Position numbers and translations under genes: made by a program | Source: Commensalibacter sp963921845 | GTDB taxonomy: Bacteria > Pseudomonadota > Alphaproteobacteria > Acetobacterales > Acetobacteraceae | DNA: 56,827 nucleotides | Assembly (NCBI RefSeq): GCF_963921845.1 | Contig: NZ_CAWUGZ010000016.1 | Coordinates: 1 to 56,827, forward strand | Direction of reading: 5' to 3' | The notes under the pieces: model-generated | The model's database searches: none | What the model was told of the DNA's origin: nothing | Seen by the model: only the letters and a program-made list of their open reading frames with translations | Part shown: in pieces, positions 25,765-34,297 of the stretch | Layout of the letters: each line of letters begins with the position of its first letter | Position numbering within the stretch: position 1 is the first letter of the stretch

Positions 25765-26308
25765 GCTTGTTGCGCATAAAACGTTCCGTTTTAATGGACA
25801 AAATTAATGTTGCACATAAAAAAGGAATATACAAAAATAAGGTGACGGCAATATTTGTTGTGTTTCCCCATAATGAACTTATGAGGCAAAGTGCGTTTAA
25901 GGAAAAAAAAATACCTAATAGTTGAGCTATATACGAACGACTAAGCATATTGTATACAAATCCAATCCATATAATGGACGAGGAAACCGCATACTCAAAA
26001 CTTGATAGCGAAGATGAAAAAAATTGTGCGGTCAGCATGATGCTAATAACGGTAAAAATTAAAACACCGACGAACTCTTTAAAAGAACGTTCGATTCTAT
26101 AACCTCTGAGAAGAAGACCAAAACAACTTCCAAACAAAGCAAGCGAACATAACAAAATTACCGTAATTTCATTACTTAAAACATCGGTCTTTCCAAAAAT
26201 TATGCATAACATTGTTAGTACAGTATGGGATACTGCGTGAAGGGTCGTATTTAGAAATCCGCTAATGGTAATAAGCAATAAAAGACCTAAAAAAAAAGAT
26301 AACATCAT
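25757..26308 (-). CDS. HyfE/NuoK-like small membrane subunit
   Basis: A 183-residue, very hydrophobic protein with five to six membrane segments (from FFLGLLLLITISGFL to VTLFLYIPFLCATLILSI). Hydrogenase-4 component E is usually a little longer (about 215 residues). It is called from its place in the B-C-E-F-G-I order, its length and its hydrophobic pattern; residue-level matches are weak. A short charged loop RGYRIERSFKEFVG breaks the chain near the middle. It starts seven bases after the HyfC-like gene and overlaps the HyfF-like gene by eight bases. Confidence 0.68.
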   Translation of the reverse strand: MMLSFFLGLLLLITISGFLNTTLHAVSHTVLTMLCIIFGKTDVLSNEITVILLCSLALFGSCFGLLLRGYRIERSFKEFVGVLIFTVISIMLTAQFFSSSLSSFEYAVSSSIIWIGFVYNMLSRSYIAQLLGIFFSLNALCLISSLWGNTTNIAVTLFLYIPFLCATLILSIKTERFMRNKHG

Positions 26309-26315
26309 TTTATGT

Positions 26316-27278
26316 TCATTTTAACCCAGTAAAATAAGTTATAATGGAAACAATGCTAACAATAAATGCCAGTCTTGCTTTATACGCATTCGCAGTTAAC
26401 AAATATATGCTTCGAAAGATAGCTAGTATCACACATGTAAAAACAATTTTTGCTATCCAAGCTAAAACCGCAAACGGGAGAGCACATAAAGTTGTTACTA
26501 TATTTATATGACTCGTATCGAAATAAATCAGACTATTAGGCCATATAAACAAGGAAATCAACGATAGCATAACTAAAAACTGTATATCGTAAGCATATAA
26601 ATATAACAGTTTGTCGCTCGTTTTCAGAATTTTTATAGTATTTACTCGATCTTTAAAATCCAATACGTTCCATGTCATCAGTAACACTACGAATGCACTG
26701 GTTAACAATGGACAATAAGCCATCATAGGAAATGGATTGGATGAGTGAAAAAAAACAACAATTTTTCCAAGAGATACTTCATTCGTTGTTAATTTTAAAA
26801 TAATGCCAACTACGAATAACGTAGGTAAAAACAAAATATTGTCGAATAAAAAAAACTGTAATGTTCGAATATCGATAAATGCAGGCTTCCCATATCCAGA
26901 AAGCAACATAAAAAAAGGCAATGTTAGTAACAAATAAATAATAAGAAAAAAATTATCAATTCCAAATCCAGAACATAAACCTGAGGCAAACGCCGGGGTG
27001 ATAGCCGCTAAAAGGAATGCAATACTCAACGCCAAAACAGGTAAGAAGGATAGCGACGACGTTGAGACAATCTTTGATTGTGGTGGATGTGAATTCGAAG
27101 TGTTAAAATAAGTTAACCGCCGAAAATGTATAGGCGTAGTGGGTTTGCCTTGTAATCGATCCTCTAACCATTGTTCTAGCCCCATAACCCATGGGGCTAA
27201 GTATACCACACAACCCCAATTTAATAAAAAAATCAAACCAAAGAAACTTATATAAAGAACGATCAACGGCAAACCCAC
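26316..27278 (-). CDS. HyfC/NuoH-like membrane subunit, degenerate
   Basis: A 320-residue protein with about eight membrane segments, related to NuoH/HycD, the subunit that links the redox arm to the membrane arm. The N-terminal amphipathic motif is recognisable: APWVMGLEQWLEDRLQGKPTTP corresponds to the usual K-x-R-L-Q-G-R-R-G-P region. The following acidic loop, normally G-G-M-G-x-S-R-E, reads GYGKPAFIDIRTLQ, and the later H-E-x-x-x-L-E-Y segment reads TIKILKTSDKLLYL. The acidic residues thought to shape the proton entry path are thus mostly missing. The GTG start at 27278 lies within the end of the HyfB-like gene (16-base overlap). Confidence 0.78.
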   Translation of the reverse strand: MGLPLIVLYISFFGLIFLLNWGCVVYLAPWVMGLEQWLEDRLQGKPTTPIHFRRLTYFNTSNSHPPQSKIVSTSSLSFLPVLALSIAFLLAAITPAFASGLCSGFGIDNFFLIIYLLLTLPFFMLLSGYGKPAFIDIRTLQFFLFDNILFLPTLFVVGIILKLTTNEVSLGKIVVFFHSSNPFPMMAYCPLLTSAFVVLLMTWNVLDFKDRVNTIKILKTSDKLLYLYAYDIQFLVMLSLISLFIWPNSLIYFDTSHINIVTTLCALPFAVLAWIAKIVFTCVILAIFRSIYLLTANAYKARLAFIVSIVSIITYFTGLK

Positions 27279-29038
27279 CCAATAAAAACTAATCCTGTCC
27301 CTGTCATGAATAAAAAAATTGGATATTTATACTGATGGGTTGTTTCTAACACACATTTCAGACTTTCCTGGGTTACCGTGTATAATTTCACTTTAAAATA
27401 ATAAAATTTTTCTTCCACAGCACTGGAAAAACCAAAAAAATTTAGACGGTTTTGTAGAATATTACCCCATTTCTCAAACGCTAAATTATTTATAAACTGC
27501 TCATCTTCGGCCTGTGCAATATGTTCTTCATTCGAAAATAAAAAACTTACTTTTTTTAACTTTCCAGCAAACATTATTTTTTGCAGCAACCCCATAGAGA
27601 TTAAACCGATAACGATAATAAAAAATGGGCCAAAATTAACTGTGTTCTGCAATGAATGTAAATTTTTTGCTTTAGAAATGAACGAACTCCTTAAGAGGGA
27701 GGGGAACGGAAACGTTTGAAATAAAAAACAACTTAAAAATAAAATTATACCTGCAAAACCTATAAGCCTTTCATGTGTATAATGTTGTAGTATTCCCCTT
27801 TGATTTAATTTTTTAATTATGAACCTCTGCGTTATCAAAAACCTAGCCCAACCGATAAATGATAAAGCCACTGCAACCGAAACTAAACTCATAGTAGTAA
27901 TAAAAAATAAAACATGAATAAATTGCATTAAATGAGAAGATGAAACATCGAGTTGAGAATTAATGTCAAACAAAACATATCCCATAAAAGCTGGGCAACT
28001 ACAAAGTATAAAATATACGCCAAAAAACGTGAAAAATTTATAATATTTTATAGGGTAAGTTGATTTAATATTTTCAAACTGTATGCACGATAAAAGCGTA
28101 AACCCCAGATACATGACAAAACAAATCATACTAAATTGTTTAGAAACTGTCAGAGTATTTTGATCAGCATCCCCCCTATTCGTTAGGTTTAATAAAAAAA
28201 TAATTTGAACCAACAAACCGTTACTCAGCGAAACTAAGTGCCCCAGTATGTGAGAAGATTTTTGTGCATTCAAACATTGCCAACCTGTCCAGATACTCAT
28301 GAAAAGGACAATAAGTTGCAATAAGTATACAAGTAACCATGTACAGTTGAATACGTATAAATCCAGCCAGATGCGCGCCAAAAGATAGATAGCCAAAACC
28401 GATGTTAACAAAATAACTAACGTTAATGAAAAACTCGTTTTTTCATTTTGTGCAGGAACAGCTTCCCATTTATTAAAGGAGAATAATCCCATAAAAGGAA
28501 AGACGATTATAGTGTATAATATTGAAAGATAATTGATAGTATGATTCAGTCGAACTTTTGCGAAATCCAACCGTGCAAAGTCAATGGATTCTTGGTTATA
28601 GTTGGATAAAATTAAAATAATTAATACTAAAGATGCTATGATCGCTGGGTAAAAGGATTTTATTTGCGCATAAAAAGATAAAATCAAAACAAAAACAATT
28701 AACAGTAACAACAACCCATATAGGTTTGAAGTCAATAATATTAAGATAGCATTGACAATTAAAAATTTAGGACAATGTGACAGTAAAATTTCTTTTTGAA
28801 AAAAAGATATCAAACTAACACTAAGCAAAAGAATAAGCAAAAAGAAAGCACTAAACGAATCAAAACCAAAAACAGCACCGAAATGATTTCCAAAAACCGT
28901 CAAATTAAGTGATACAACAGGAAAATTACCAACCAACATGCTTATGCATAAGCTTATGCCTGTCAGTAAGAAAAAACCGTATATATTACTTATAAACCAA
29001 CGAACCCCGTGTATTTGTGCCATAAAACCTATTACCAT
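27263..29038 (-). CDS. HyfB/NuoL-like antiporter-like membrane subunit, degenerate
   Basis: A 591-residue protein with about 13-15 hydrophobic segments, first gene of the six-gene unit. HyfB proteins are usually around 670 residues. GFDSFSAFFLLILLL near residue 58 matches the G-x-D-x-x-S/A-x-F-F block of NuoL/HyfB, and CSCPAFMGYVLFDI corresponds to the usual G-L-P-P-L-N-G-F-x-S-E-W block. The fifth-segment glutamate, the lysine before G-L-x-P-x-H and the following W-L-P-x-A-H appear replaced (LYTIIVFPFMGLFSFNKW), so proton translocation is doubtful. The ATG at 29038 lacks a good ribosome-binding site; the second ATG (29023) has AGG four bases before it and may be the true start. Confidence 0.78.
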   Translation of the reverse strand: MVIGFMAQIHGVRWFISNIYGFFLLTGISLCISMLVGNFPVVSLNLTVFGNHFGAVFGFDSFSAFFLLILLLSVSLISFFQKEILLSHCPKFLIVNAILILLTSNLYGLLLLLIVFVLILSFYAQIKSFYPAIIASLVLIILILSNYNQESIDFARLDFAKVRLNHTINYLSILYTIIVFPFMGLFSFNKWEAVPAQNEKTSFSLTLVILLTSVLAIYLLARIWLDLYVFNCTWLLVYLLQLIVLFMSIWTGWQCLNAQKSSHILGHLVSLSNGLLVQIIFLLNLTNRGDADQNTLTVSKQFSMICFVMYLGFTLLSCIQFENIKSTYPIKYYKFFTFFGVYFILCSCPAFMGYVLFDINSQLDVSSSHLMQFIHVLFFITTMSLVSVAVALSFIGWARFLITQRFIIKKLNQRGILQHYTHERLIGFAGIILFLSCFLFQTFPFPSLLRSSFISKAKNLHSLQNTVNFGPFFIIVIGLISMGLLQKIMFAGKLKKVSFLFSNEEHIAQAEDEQFINNLAFEKWGNILQNRLNFFGFSSAVEEKFYYFKVKLYTVTQESLKCVLETTHQYKYPIFLFMTGTGLVFIGWVCR

Positions 29039-29088
29039 AGAAACACTTAAAATAACAAAATGCTGATAGCGAGGCTGACCCTATCTCC

Positions 29089-29106
29089 TTTTGTAAATTT
29101 ACAAAA
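29089..29106. promoter_or_regulatory. 18-bp perfect palindrome upstream of the hyf-like genes
   Basis: TTTTGTAAATTTACAAAA is a perfect inverted repeat 51 bases upstream of the first hyf-like start. The inner TTGTA-n4-TACAA resembles the half-site spacing of Crp/FNR-type operators, though the half-site differs from the FNR consensus TTGAT. It could be the operator of the complex genes. With 9-base arms and no loop it is less likely to be an RNA hairpin. Confidence 0.45.
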
Positions 29107-29177
29107 ACAATATCAATTTATTCCATGATTAATGATCGTTAAGGTTTAACCAAGGTTTGGCTAGAATTTTAAATTCA

Positions 29178-29633
29178 TTATTCTTTTACCCACCCTTTAT
29201 CCCCTTGTTTCCAATACGAAAGCGCATGATTTTGTGCTTTTAGTATTGACCAACGTTCTCTAGCCAACTGAATCGACTGAGCATCCATACCGTCAAACAA
29301 ATCAAAAATACGTTGGTGAGGGCCAATATTTTGTAAGCATTGCCCCCCTACAAGAAATACGTAATTTGCCTCATTTACATTTTCTTCATAAATACTTAGC
29401 CATATAGGTTGCCATAAGGGCATGTCATCAAGTCTGTTCGATGTATGGCATCCATGAGGCAACCATAATAAAGAAGCGTTATCCCACAGGGCCTCAGAAA
29501 GGGTTATAACGTGCTGATCGTCTTTACATAAAACCAAAGCATGCTGCTTGATCTTCATGGTTTTTGAAAGCAACGCAGGAAGCGCTTGATCAAGACGCGT
29601 TCGAGTAAGATGATAAAATCCTATTGAGGCCAT
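29178..29633 (-). CDS. holC: DNA polymerase III subunit chi
   Basis: Links the clamp-loader (through psi) to single-strand-binding protein. The 151-residue protein has the chi layout: GFYHLTRTRLDQALPALLSKTM, VLCKDDQHVITLSEALWD, SLLWLPHGC, QPIWLS and a C-terminal Y-WKQGDKGW that matches the alphaproteobacterial form. It is directly downstream of pepA (11-base gap), the usual partner gene in proteobacteria. Confidence 0.93.
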   Translation of the reverse strand: MASIGFYHLTRTRLDQALPALLSKTMKIKQHALVLCKDDQHVITLSEALWDNASLLWLPHGCHTSNRLDDMPLWQPIWLSIYEENVNEANYVFLVGGQCLQNIGPHQRIFDLFDGMDAQSIQLARERWSILKAQNHALSYWKQGDKGWVKE

Positions 29634-29644
29634 GGTTTTAATGT

Positions 29645-31120
29645 CTAATTTTCGTAATACGTCTCAATAAATTCATTAAGCACGTAGACTCCAAATGCTG
29701 TGGCACCTTTTGGTCCATTCGCATTGTCTTTGTCTGTGTATGCAGTGCCCGCAATATCAATATGTGCCCATGGTGTTGTACTAACAAAACGTTGCAAAAA
29801 CTGAGCTGCCGTTATAGAGCCGCCATCCCGACCCCCAATATTTTTCATATCAGCAAAATCACCATCCAAGGCTTTGTCGTATTCTTCCCCCAAAGGCATT
29901 CGCCACATTTTTTCACCAACCTTACAACCAATAGTATAAAGGCGTTCCGCTAGTTCGTCGTTATTAGAAAATAATCCTGCGTAAACATGGCCCAAAGCAA
30001 CCACAATAGCCCCAGTCAACGTTGCCAAATTAATCATAAAACGCGGTTTAAAACGATCTTGGGTATACCAAAGAATATCTGCTAAAACCAATCGACCTTC
30101 AGCATCTGTATTTAATACCTCTATTGTCTGACCCGAAGCACTTTTAACAATATCGCCAGGACGTTGTGCGTCTCCCGACAGCATATTTTCTACTAATCCC
30201 ACTACACCAATGACATTCGTTTTGGCTTTTCTTTTGGCTAATGTTACCATTAACCCTACTACGGTAGCGGCACCAGCCATATCCATTTTCATATCTTCCA
30301 TCCCATTAGAAGGTTTGATGGAAATACCCCCAGAATCAAATGTAACGCCTTTACCGACAAATGCTAGCGGAGGTTGAGGATCGTGCGGAGCCCCTTTCCA
30401 ACTCATAATGACAGTTTTTGGCTCTTGATTGCTTCCCTGAGCAACGCCTAATAAGGCTCCAAATCCAAAATGTTCCATTTGACTTTTATTAAGAATTTCA
30501 ACCTCTATTCCTAGGGATTCTAACTCTTTTATACGCTCAGCGAATAGTGGAGGGGTAAGGTGATTAGCGGGTTCGTTAACTAAATCTCTGGTCTGATAGA
30601 CCCCGTAAGCCAATGGATTGAGTTTTTGCCATTGTTGTTCTGCTCCTTCATAATCGGAAGCATAGACGTAAATTTCAGTAAGTTTTTGAGAATTTGATGG
30701 ATTTTTTTTCGTTTTATACCCATCGAACGCATAATTTTTTAAAACAATTCCTAAAACAATATGCGCAGCAAGTTCTGTAAAATCCCAATCCGCCATTAAT
30801 TTTAACGCGTGGACTTTCCCTTGCAATTTTTCCAAAGCAATACCCCCCACTCGACGCGCTTGAGGTATGGAAAATTGTACTTGAGGTCCAAGCCCAACCA
30901 CCGCAACCTGCGAATAACACGTATTGGGGGCAATCAACGCACAAACCTCGCCTAATTTTCCAGTAAAATTATTTGCTTTTAAAGCTCTGTCTAACGCACC
31001 ATCTAAAATTTTATTAATAAAACGAAAAGAATCCCCACCCTCTTTTCCTTCAAATACGAATAGTACAATGTCCCCTTTGTCTGGTTTTTTCAAACTATCA
31101 AAATGCACGTGTGGAATCAT
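29645..31120 (-). CDS. pepA: Leucyl aminopeptidase (cytosol aminopeptidase, M17)
   Basis: Cytoplasmic dimetal aminopeptidase in peptide turnover. The 491 residues match M17 enzymes: FVGKGVTFDSGGISIKPS (metal-binding lysine and aspartate), DMAGAATV, and the family signature NTDAEGRLVLAD with the catalytic arginine. The C-terminal WAHIDIAGTAY is also typical. The ATG at 31120 is preferred because GGGG lies eight bases upstream and the family begins here. The frame runs 15 codons further upstream. Confidence 0.95.
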   Translation of the reverse strand: MIPHVHFDSLKKPDKGDIVLFVFEGKEGGDSFRFINKILDGALDRALKANNFTGKLGEVCALIAPNTCYSQVAVVGLGPQVQFSIPQARRVGGIALEKLQGKVHALKLMADWDFTELAAHIVLGIVLKNYAFDGYKTKKNPSNSQKLTEIYVYASDYEGAEQQWQKLNPLAYGVYQTRDLVNEPANHLTPPLFAERIKELESLGIEVEILNKSQMEHFGFGALLGVAQGSNQEPKTVIMSWKGAPHDPQPPLAFVGKGVTFDSGGISIKPSNGMEDMKMDMAGAATVVGLMVTLAKRKAKTNVIGVVGLVENMLSGDAQRPGDIVKSASGQTIEVLNTDAEGRLVLADILWYTQDRFKPRFMINLATLTGAIVVALGHVYAGLFSNNDELAERLYTIGCKVGEKMWRMPLGEEYDKALDGDFADMKNIGGRDGGSITAAQFLQRFVSTTPWAHIDIAGTAYTDKDNANGPKGATAFGVYVLNEFIETYYEN

Positions 31121-31340
31121 CCAATTTTCCCCTGAATAAAATACTATATAGCCAAATTTAAACACAATGATTAACGTTAAGCTAACCTTTTATCTATAGT
31201 TTATATTTAAAACTCTTTTTTTTGAAAATTTAAATTTAGTTTGTTACAACTGTTAAGACTTAAAATAAAAGAGGTTTTACTTTAAGAATAAAAGCCACTA
31301 CTCTTTTAAAAGAATTATTTCTTTCTTTTGGATTTCATTC
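31121..31340. promoter_or_regulatory. Divergent intergenic region, pepA / cysQ
   Basis: 220 AT-rich bases between divergent starts. A 10-bp palindrome TTAACGTTAA lies near 31171. No clear promoter hexamer pair and no RNA gene seen. Confidence 0.3.
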
Positions 31341-32153
31341 ATGCACTTAAAAAGTCAAGAACTTATTGAAATTACTACCAATCTTGCCATTAAAGCGTCA
31401 AAAATTATTAATGAGATCCGAAAAAATAACTTTCAAATTGAATTAAAAGAAGATTTAAGCCCAGTTACAGAAGCTGATCATGCTTCGGAAAAAATAATTT
31501 TAACAGGTTTAAGAAAATATTATCCTGATATACCTATCGTGTCTGAAGAAGAATTTGCTTCAGGATTTACTCCTACATTCAAAGATAAATTTTGGCTAGT
31601 CGATCCATTGGATGGTACAAAAGAATTTATAAAGGGCTCCAATCATTTCACCGTTAATATCGGTTTAATTCAATATGGGAAACCTGTATTAGGCGTTGTT
31701 GCTTTACCCGCTTATAATATTGTTTATTGCGGTATCCAAGGTGAAAACGCATGGAAGATAGATGAAAATGGCAATAAGATACCCATACATGTATCGCCAG
31801 TCCCCCCAGCCCAAGGTCTGAGAATTATGGTTTCACATTCTTTTAAACATCAACATACGTTACAAGAAATCCTTACACCTTTGTCACTTTCGTCTATTGA
31901 ACATATGGGATCAGCGGCAAAAATCATGCGCATTGCAGAAGGCAAAGCCGATTTGCACATACGGCTGAATTCAATTATGGAATGGGATACGGCTGCACCC
32001 CAAGCCGTTTTAGAAGCAGCGGGGGGAACCCTATGTACTTTTGACCGCAATCCTTTAACGTATGGTAAAAAAAATTGGAGAAATCAACAATTTGTATGTT
32101 TAGGTTCACCTATCCTCTTAGATCTACCTTTATTTAAGATTTCCAATCTATGA
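31341..32153 (+). CDS. cysQ: 3'(2'),5'-bisphosphate nucleotidase CysQ
   Basis: Removes the 3'-phosphate of PAP left over from sulfate assimilation and transfer. The 270-residue inositol monophosphatase-fold protein has the metal motif VSEEEF, the D-P-x-D-G-T/S motif as DPLDGTKEFIKG (CysQ-type) and the C-terminal MEWDTAAPQAVLEAAGG. The stop overlaps the next start (ATGA), so translation of the next gene is coupled. Confidence 0.93.
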   Translation: MHLKSQELIEITTNLAIKASKIINEIRKNNFQIELKEDLSPVTEADHASEKIILTGLRKYYPDIPIVSEEEFASGFTPTFKDKFWLVDPLDGTKEFIKGSNHFTVNIGLIQYGKPVLGVVALPAYNIVYCGIQGENAWKIDENGNKIPIHVSPVPPAQGLRIMVSHSFKHQHTLQEILTPLSLSSIEHMGSAAKIMRIAEGKADLHIRLNSIMEWDTAAPQAVLEAAGGTLCTFDRNPLTYGKKNWRNQQFVCLGSPILLDLPLFKISNL

Positions 32154-33112
32154 CCTATATTTTATCTTCAAGCGAAGCAGACATTCGATTTGCAGCATCG
32201 CTTATTAATCAAGGGGGCATCGTTGCCTTCGGCACCGAAACTGTCTATGGATTGGGGGCAGATGCTACCAATACCGAGGCTGTTAACAAAATTTATAAAG
32301 CCAAAGGAAGACCAAGTACGAATCCTTTAATTATCCATTTTGACAGCATAGATCATGTATTTAACTATGTAGAAAAGACACCTTTAGCGTATAAGCTGGC
32401 GACCAAATTTTGGCCAGGACCTTTAACGTTGGTTTTAAATAAACGGAACAATTCTTCAATCAGTCCAGTTGCTTCTTCCAATTTAAATACACTCGCCGTA
32501 AGAATCCCAAATACACAAGTTGCTTTGAAGTTTATACATTTGTGTGAACAGCCGCTCGCTGCTCCTTCAGCAAACGTGTCTGGAAAAGTAAGCCCAACAA
32601 CAGCTCAACATGTTCTTAACGCTTTGAATGATAAGATAGATGCCATTATAGATAATGGTCCTTGCCAAGTTGGTGTTGAAAGCACTATTCTTGATTTATC
32701 GTCTGAAATTCCTACACTTTTACGACCCGGGGGGGTGTCCTTTGAAGCATTACGCTCACTATGTGGTGTAATAAACTTAAAAAAAAACCAGAATGAAAAA
32801 ATCATTGCACCCGGACAGTTAAGTTCACATTACGCTACAACGCTTTCCATACGATTGAATGCCAATTGCGTTGCCCCAAACGAGGCTTTACTTGCATTTG
32901 GCGTGCCACTTCAACATAATGGACTATGCAAAAATTTAAGCCTAAATATGAATTTAGAAGAGGCAGCAAAAAATTTATTTGATAGTCTACACTATTTGGA
33001 CCGTGAAGGGCTTCGATTAGGTTTAAAAGGTATAGCCGTTATGCCCATACCCAAAATCGGTGTCGGATTGGCAATTTGCGATAGACTTCAACGTGCTTCG
33101 GCACCTAAATAG
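32150..33112 (+). CDS. L-threonylcarbamoyladenylate synthase (Sua5 type)
   Basis: Makes the threonylcarbamoyl-AMP used for t6A37 modification of tRNAs that read ANN codons. The N-terminal YrdC/TsaC domain includes GGIVAFGTETVYGLGADA, KIYKAKGRPSTNPLIIHF, the K-x-R substrate residues and PLAAPSANVSGKVSPTTAQHV. The extra C-terminal part (about 230-320), with APGQLSSHYA linker, makes it the long Sua5 form (320 residues), not the short TsaC. It starts within cysQ (ATGA). The next gene begins ten bases after its stop. Confidence 0.93.
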   Translation: MTYILSSSEADIRFAASLINQGGIVAFGTETVYGLGADATNTEAVNKIYKAKGRPSTNPLIIHFDSIDHVFNYVEKTPLAYKLATKFWPGPLTLVLNKRNNSSISPVASSNLNTLAVRIPNTQVALKFIHLCEQPLAAPSANVSGKVSPTTAQHVLNALNDKIDAIIDNGPCQVGVESTILDLSSEIPTLLRPGGVSFEALRSLCGVINLKKNQNEKIIAPGQLSSHYATTLSIRLNANCVAPNEALLAFGVPLQHNGLCKNLSLNMNLEEAAKNLFDSLHYLDREGLRLGLKGIAVMPIPKIGVGLAICDRLQRASAPK

Positions 33113-33122
33113 ACAAACAAAG

Positions 33123-33656
33123 ATGAACGAAAAACTCGATCCAAAAGAGCTTAAGATTTTATCTGATATTCTTGCCCTTGTTCTTGAAGAACAGTCTGGA
33201 CAATCCGCAAGCGCACTCGAAACCTTAAAAAAAAGAGCAAAAAAAAATGCGATTACGGGTGGGGCTTTAAAAAATCTATTTTCTTCGATAGTCAATTCTC
33301 CACCTACAAAACAACCCAGACAATCGAAAACCCAGAAAACAAATGATCTTGCCGAACTTATTAAAGCTCGTTCACAAATAAATGATCTTACGCAAAGTAT
33401 TAATCGTTTAGATGCCACAGTACGTGGTTTAAGGAGAAGCAATGAATCGTTAAGATCTGAACTAACTTTAACGCAACGCTCTAGGGCAGAACTCCAATCC
33501 GCTTTATATTGTGCAGAATCAAAATCCCCTTATAGAACTATTTTAATTACAGTTTCATTTATATGCGGCCTTTTCGTTGGCATCGCAGGAACTATGGTTG
33601 TGCATACCCTGAATCCATCGCCCAACCTTCCTAATAACACAATTTATTTACGATAA
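33123..33656 (+). CDS. Unknown coiled-coil protein with C-terminal membrane anchor
   Basis: I do not recognise this 177-residue protein. The basic first third (KKRAKKNAITGGALKNL) is followed by a probable coiled coil (about 80-135, from LAELIKARSQINDLTQSI to RAELQSAL) and one membrane segment near the C-terminus (TILITVSFICGLFVGIAGTMVV). The short tail would lie outside the cytoplasm. I use the ATG at 33123, ten bases after the preceding stop; a longer frame from 33060 lies inside that gene. It could be a cell-envelope scaffold or YlqF/ZapG-like factor, but nothing specific supports that. Confidence 0.65.
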   Translation: MNEKLDPKELKILSDILALVLEEQSGQSASALETLKKRAKKNAITGGALKNLFSSIVNSPPTKQPRQSKTQKTNDLAELIKARSQINDLTQSINRLDATVRGLRRSNESLRSELTLTQRSRAELQSALYCAESKSPYRTILITVSFICGLFVGIAGTMVVHTLNPSPNLPNNTIYLR

Positions 33657-33840
33657 TGAAATTACCCGTTGTTATATCAATTGAAAAATTCTTTAGATTA
33701 AATTTATTTTAATTAAAAACAAACGTAGAACTTTGGAATATAGACTCCAAAAAACACTAGAAATAAATATTAATTTTATTGGGGCTTGTCACCACTAGGT
33801 GCATTTGTAATTTAAGAAAAATACATGATAAATTTAACAT

Positions 33841-33877
33841 CGTGATGCTGCTTGTTTTCCTTTAAAGCAGCATCACG
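33841..33877. ncRNA. Strong hairpin, possible small RNA or terminator element
   Basis: A perfect 13-bp stem (CGTGATGCTGCTT / AAGCAGCATCACG) with an 11-base loop. It is far richer in GC than the surroundings. No T run follows on either strand, so it is not a standard terminator. It lies 185 bases beyond the previous gene and over 500 bases before lptF. Confidence 0.35.
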
Positions 33878-34297
33878 ACGTGGGATTAGAAGTAATATTA
33901 AGAATAATGTTTCTAATTAATCTTTTAATTGTAAAATAGGGATTCCAATAATGGCAATTTTTTTCATTTTTTTACATTTAAAAAAATATTTCAATACACC
34001 TAATGCATAAAGATAAGCGATTGATAGTTGATACATACCGCAAGCCAAGTCGCTTTTAAACCAAACAAGGGGGTATATAATTTAAAATATAATCATTTAA
34101 TTTGGTTAGAGTAGAAAGGTAAGATTTAAGAAATTAATGAAATCAGCACTGCATTTAATGTTTATAATTTTTTTAATCTAGGAATAATGACCTCAGACCC
34201 TTTACCATTAAATCAAAATAATCAAATTTGTATTTAACCTATATTCAAAAAACATTTATACAGTTTATACTAGCACCTAGTTATAAAATTAGGTTAT

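Noticed and set aside
22417..29038. Calling the cluster a formate hydrogenlyase or hydrogenase-4
   Set aside because: The large subunit lacks every NiFe-binding cysteine, and no formate dehydrogenase, ferredoxin subunit or hyp genes are nearby.
22417..29038. Calling the cluster respiratory complex I (nuo)
   Set aside because: Gene order is hyf-like, the small subunit has hydrogenase-type C-x-x-C spacing, NuoE/F/G/I/J are absent and the quinone tyrosine is missing.
33952..34182. Tiny frames in the 726-base gap (for example ATG at 33952 and at 34138)
   Set aside because: Shorter than 20 codons, no ribosome-binding sites, low-complexity hydrophobic products.
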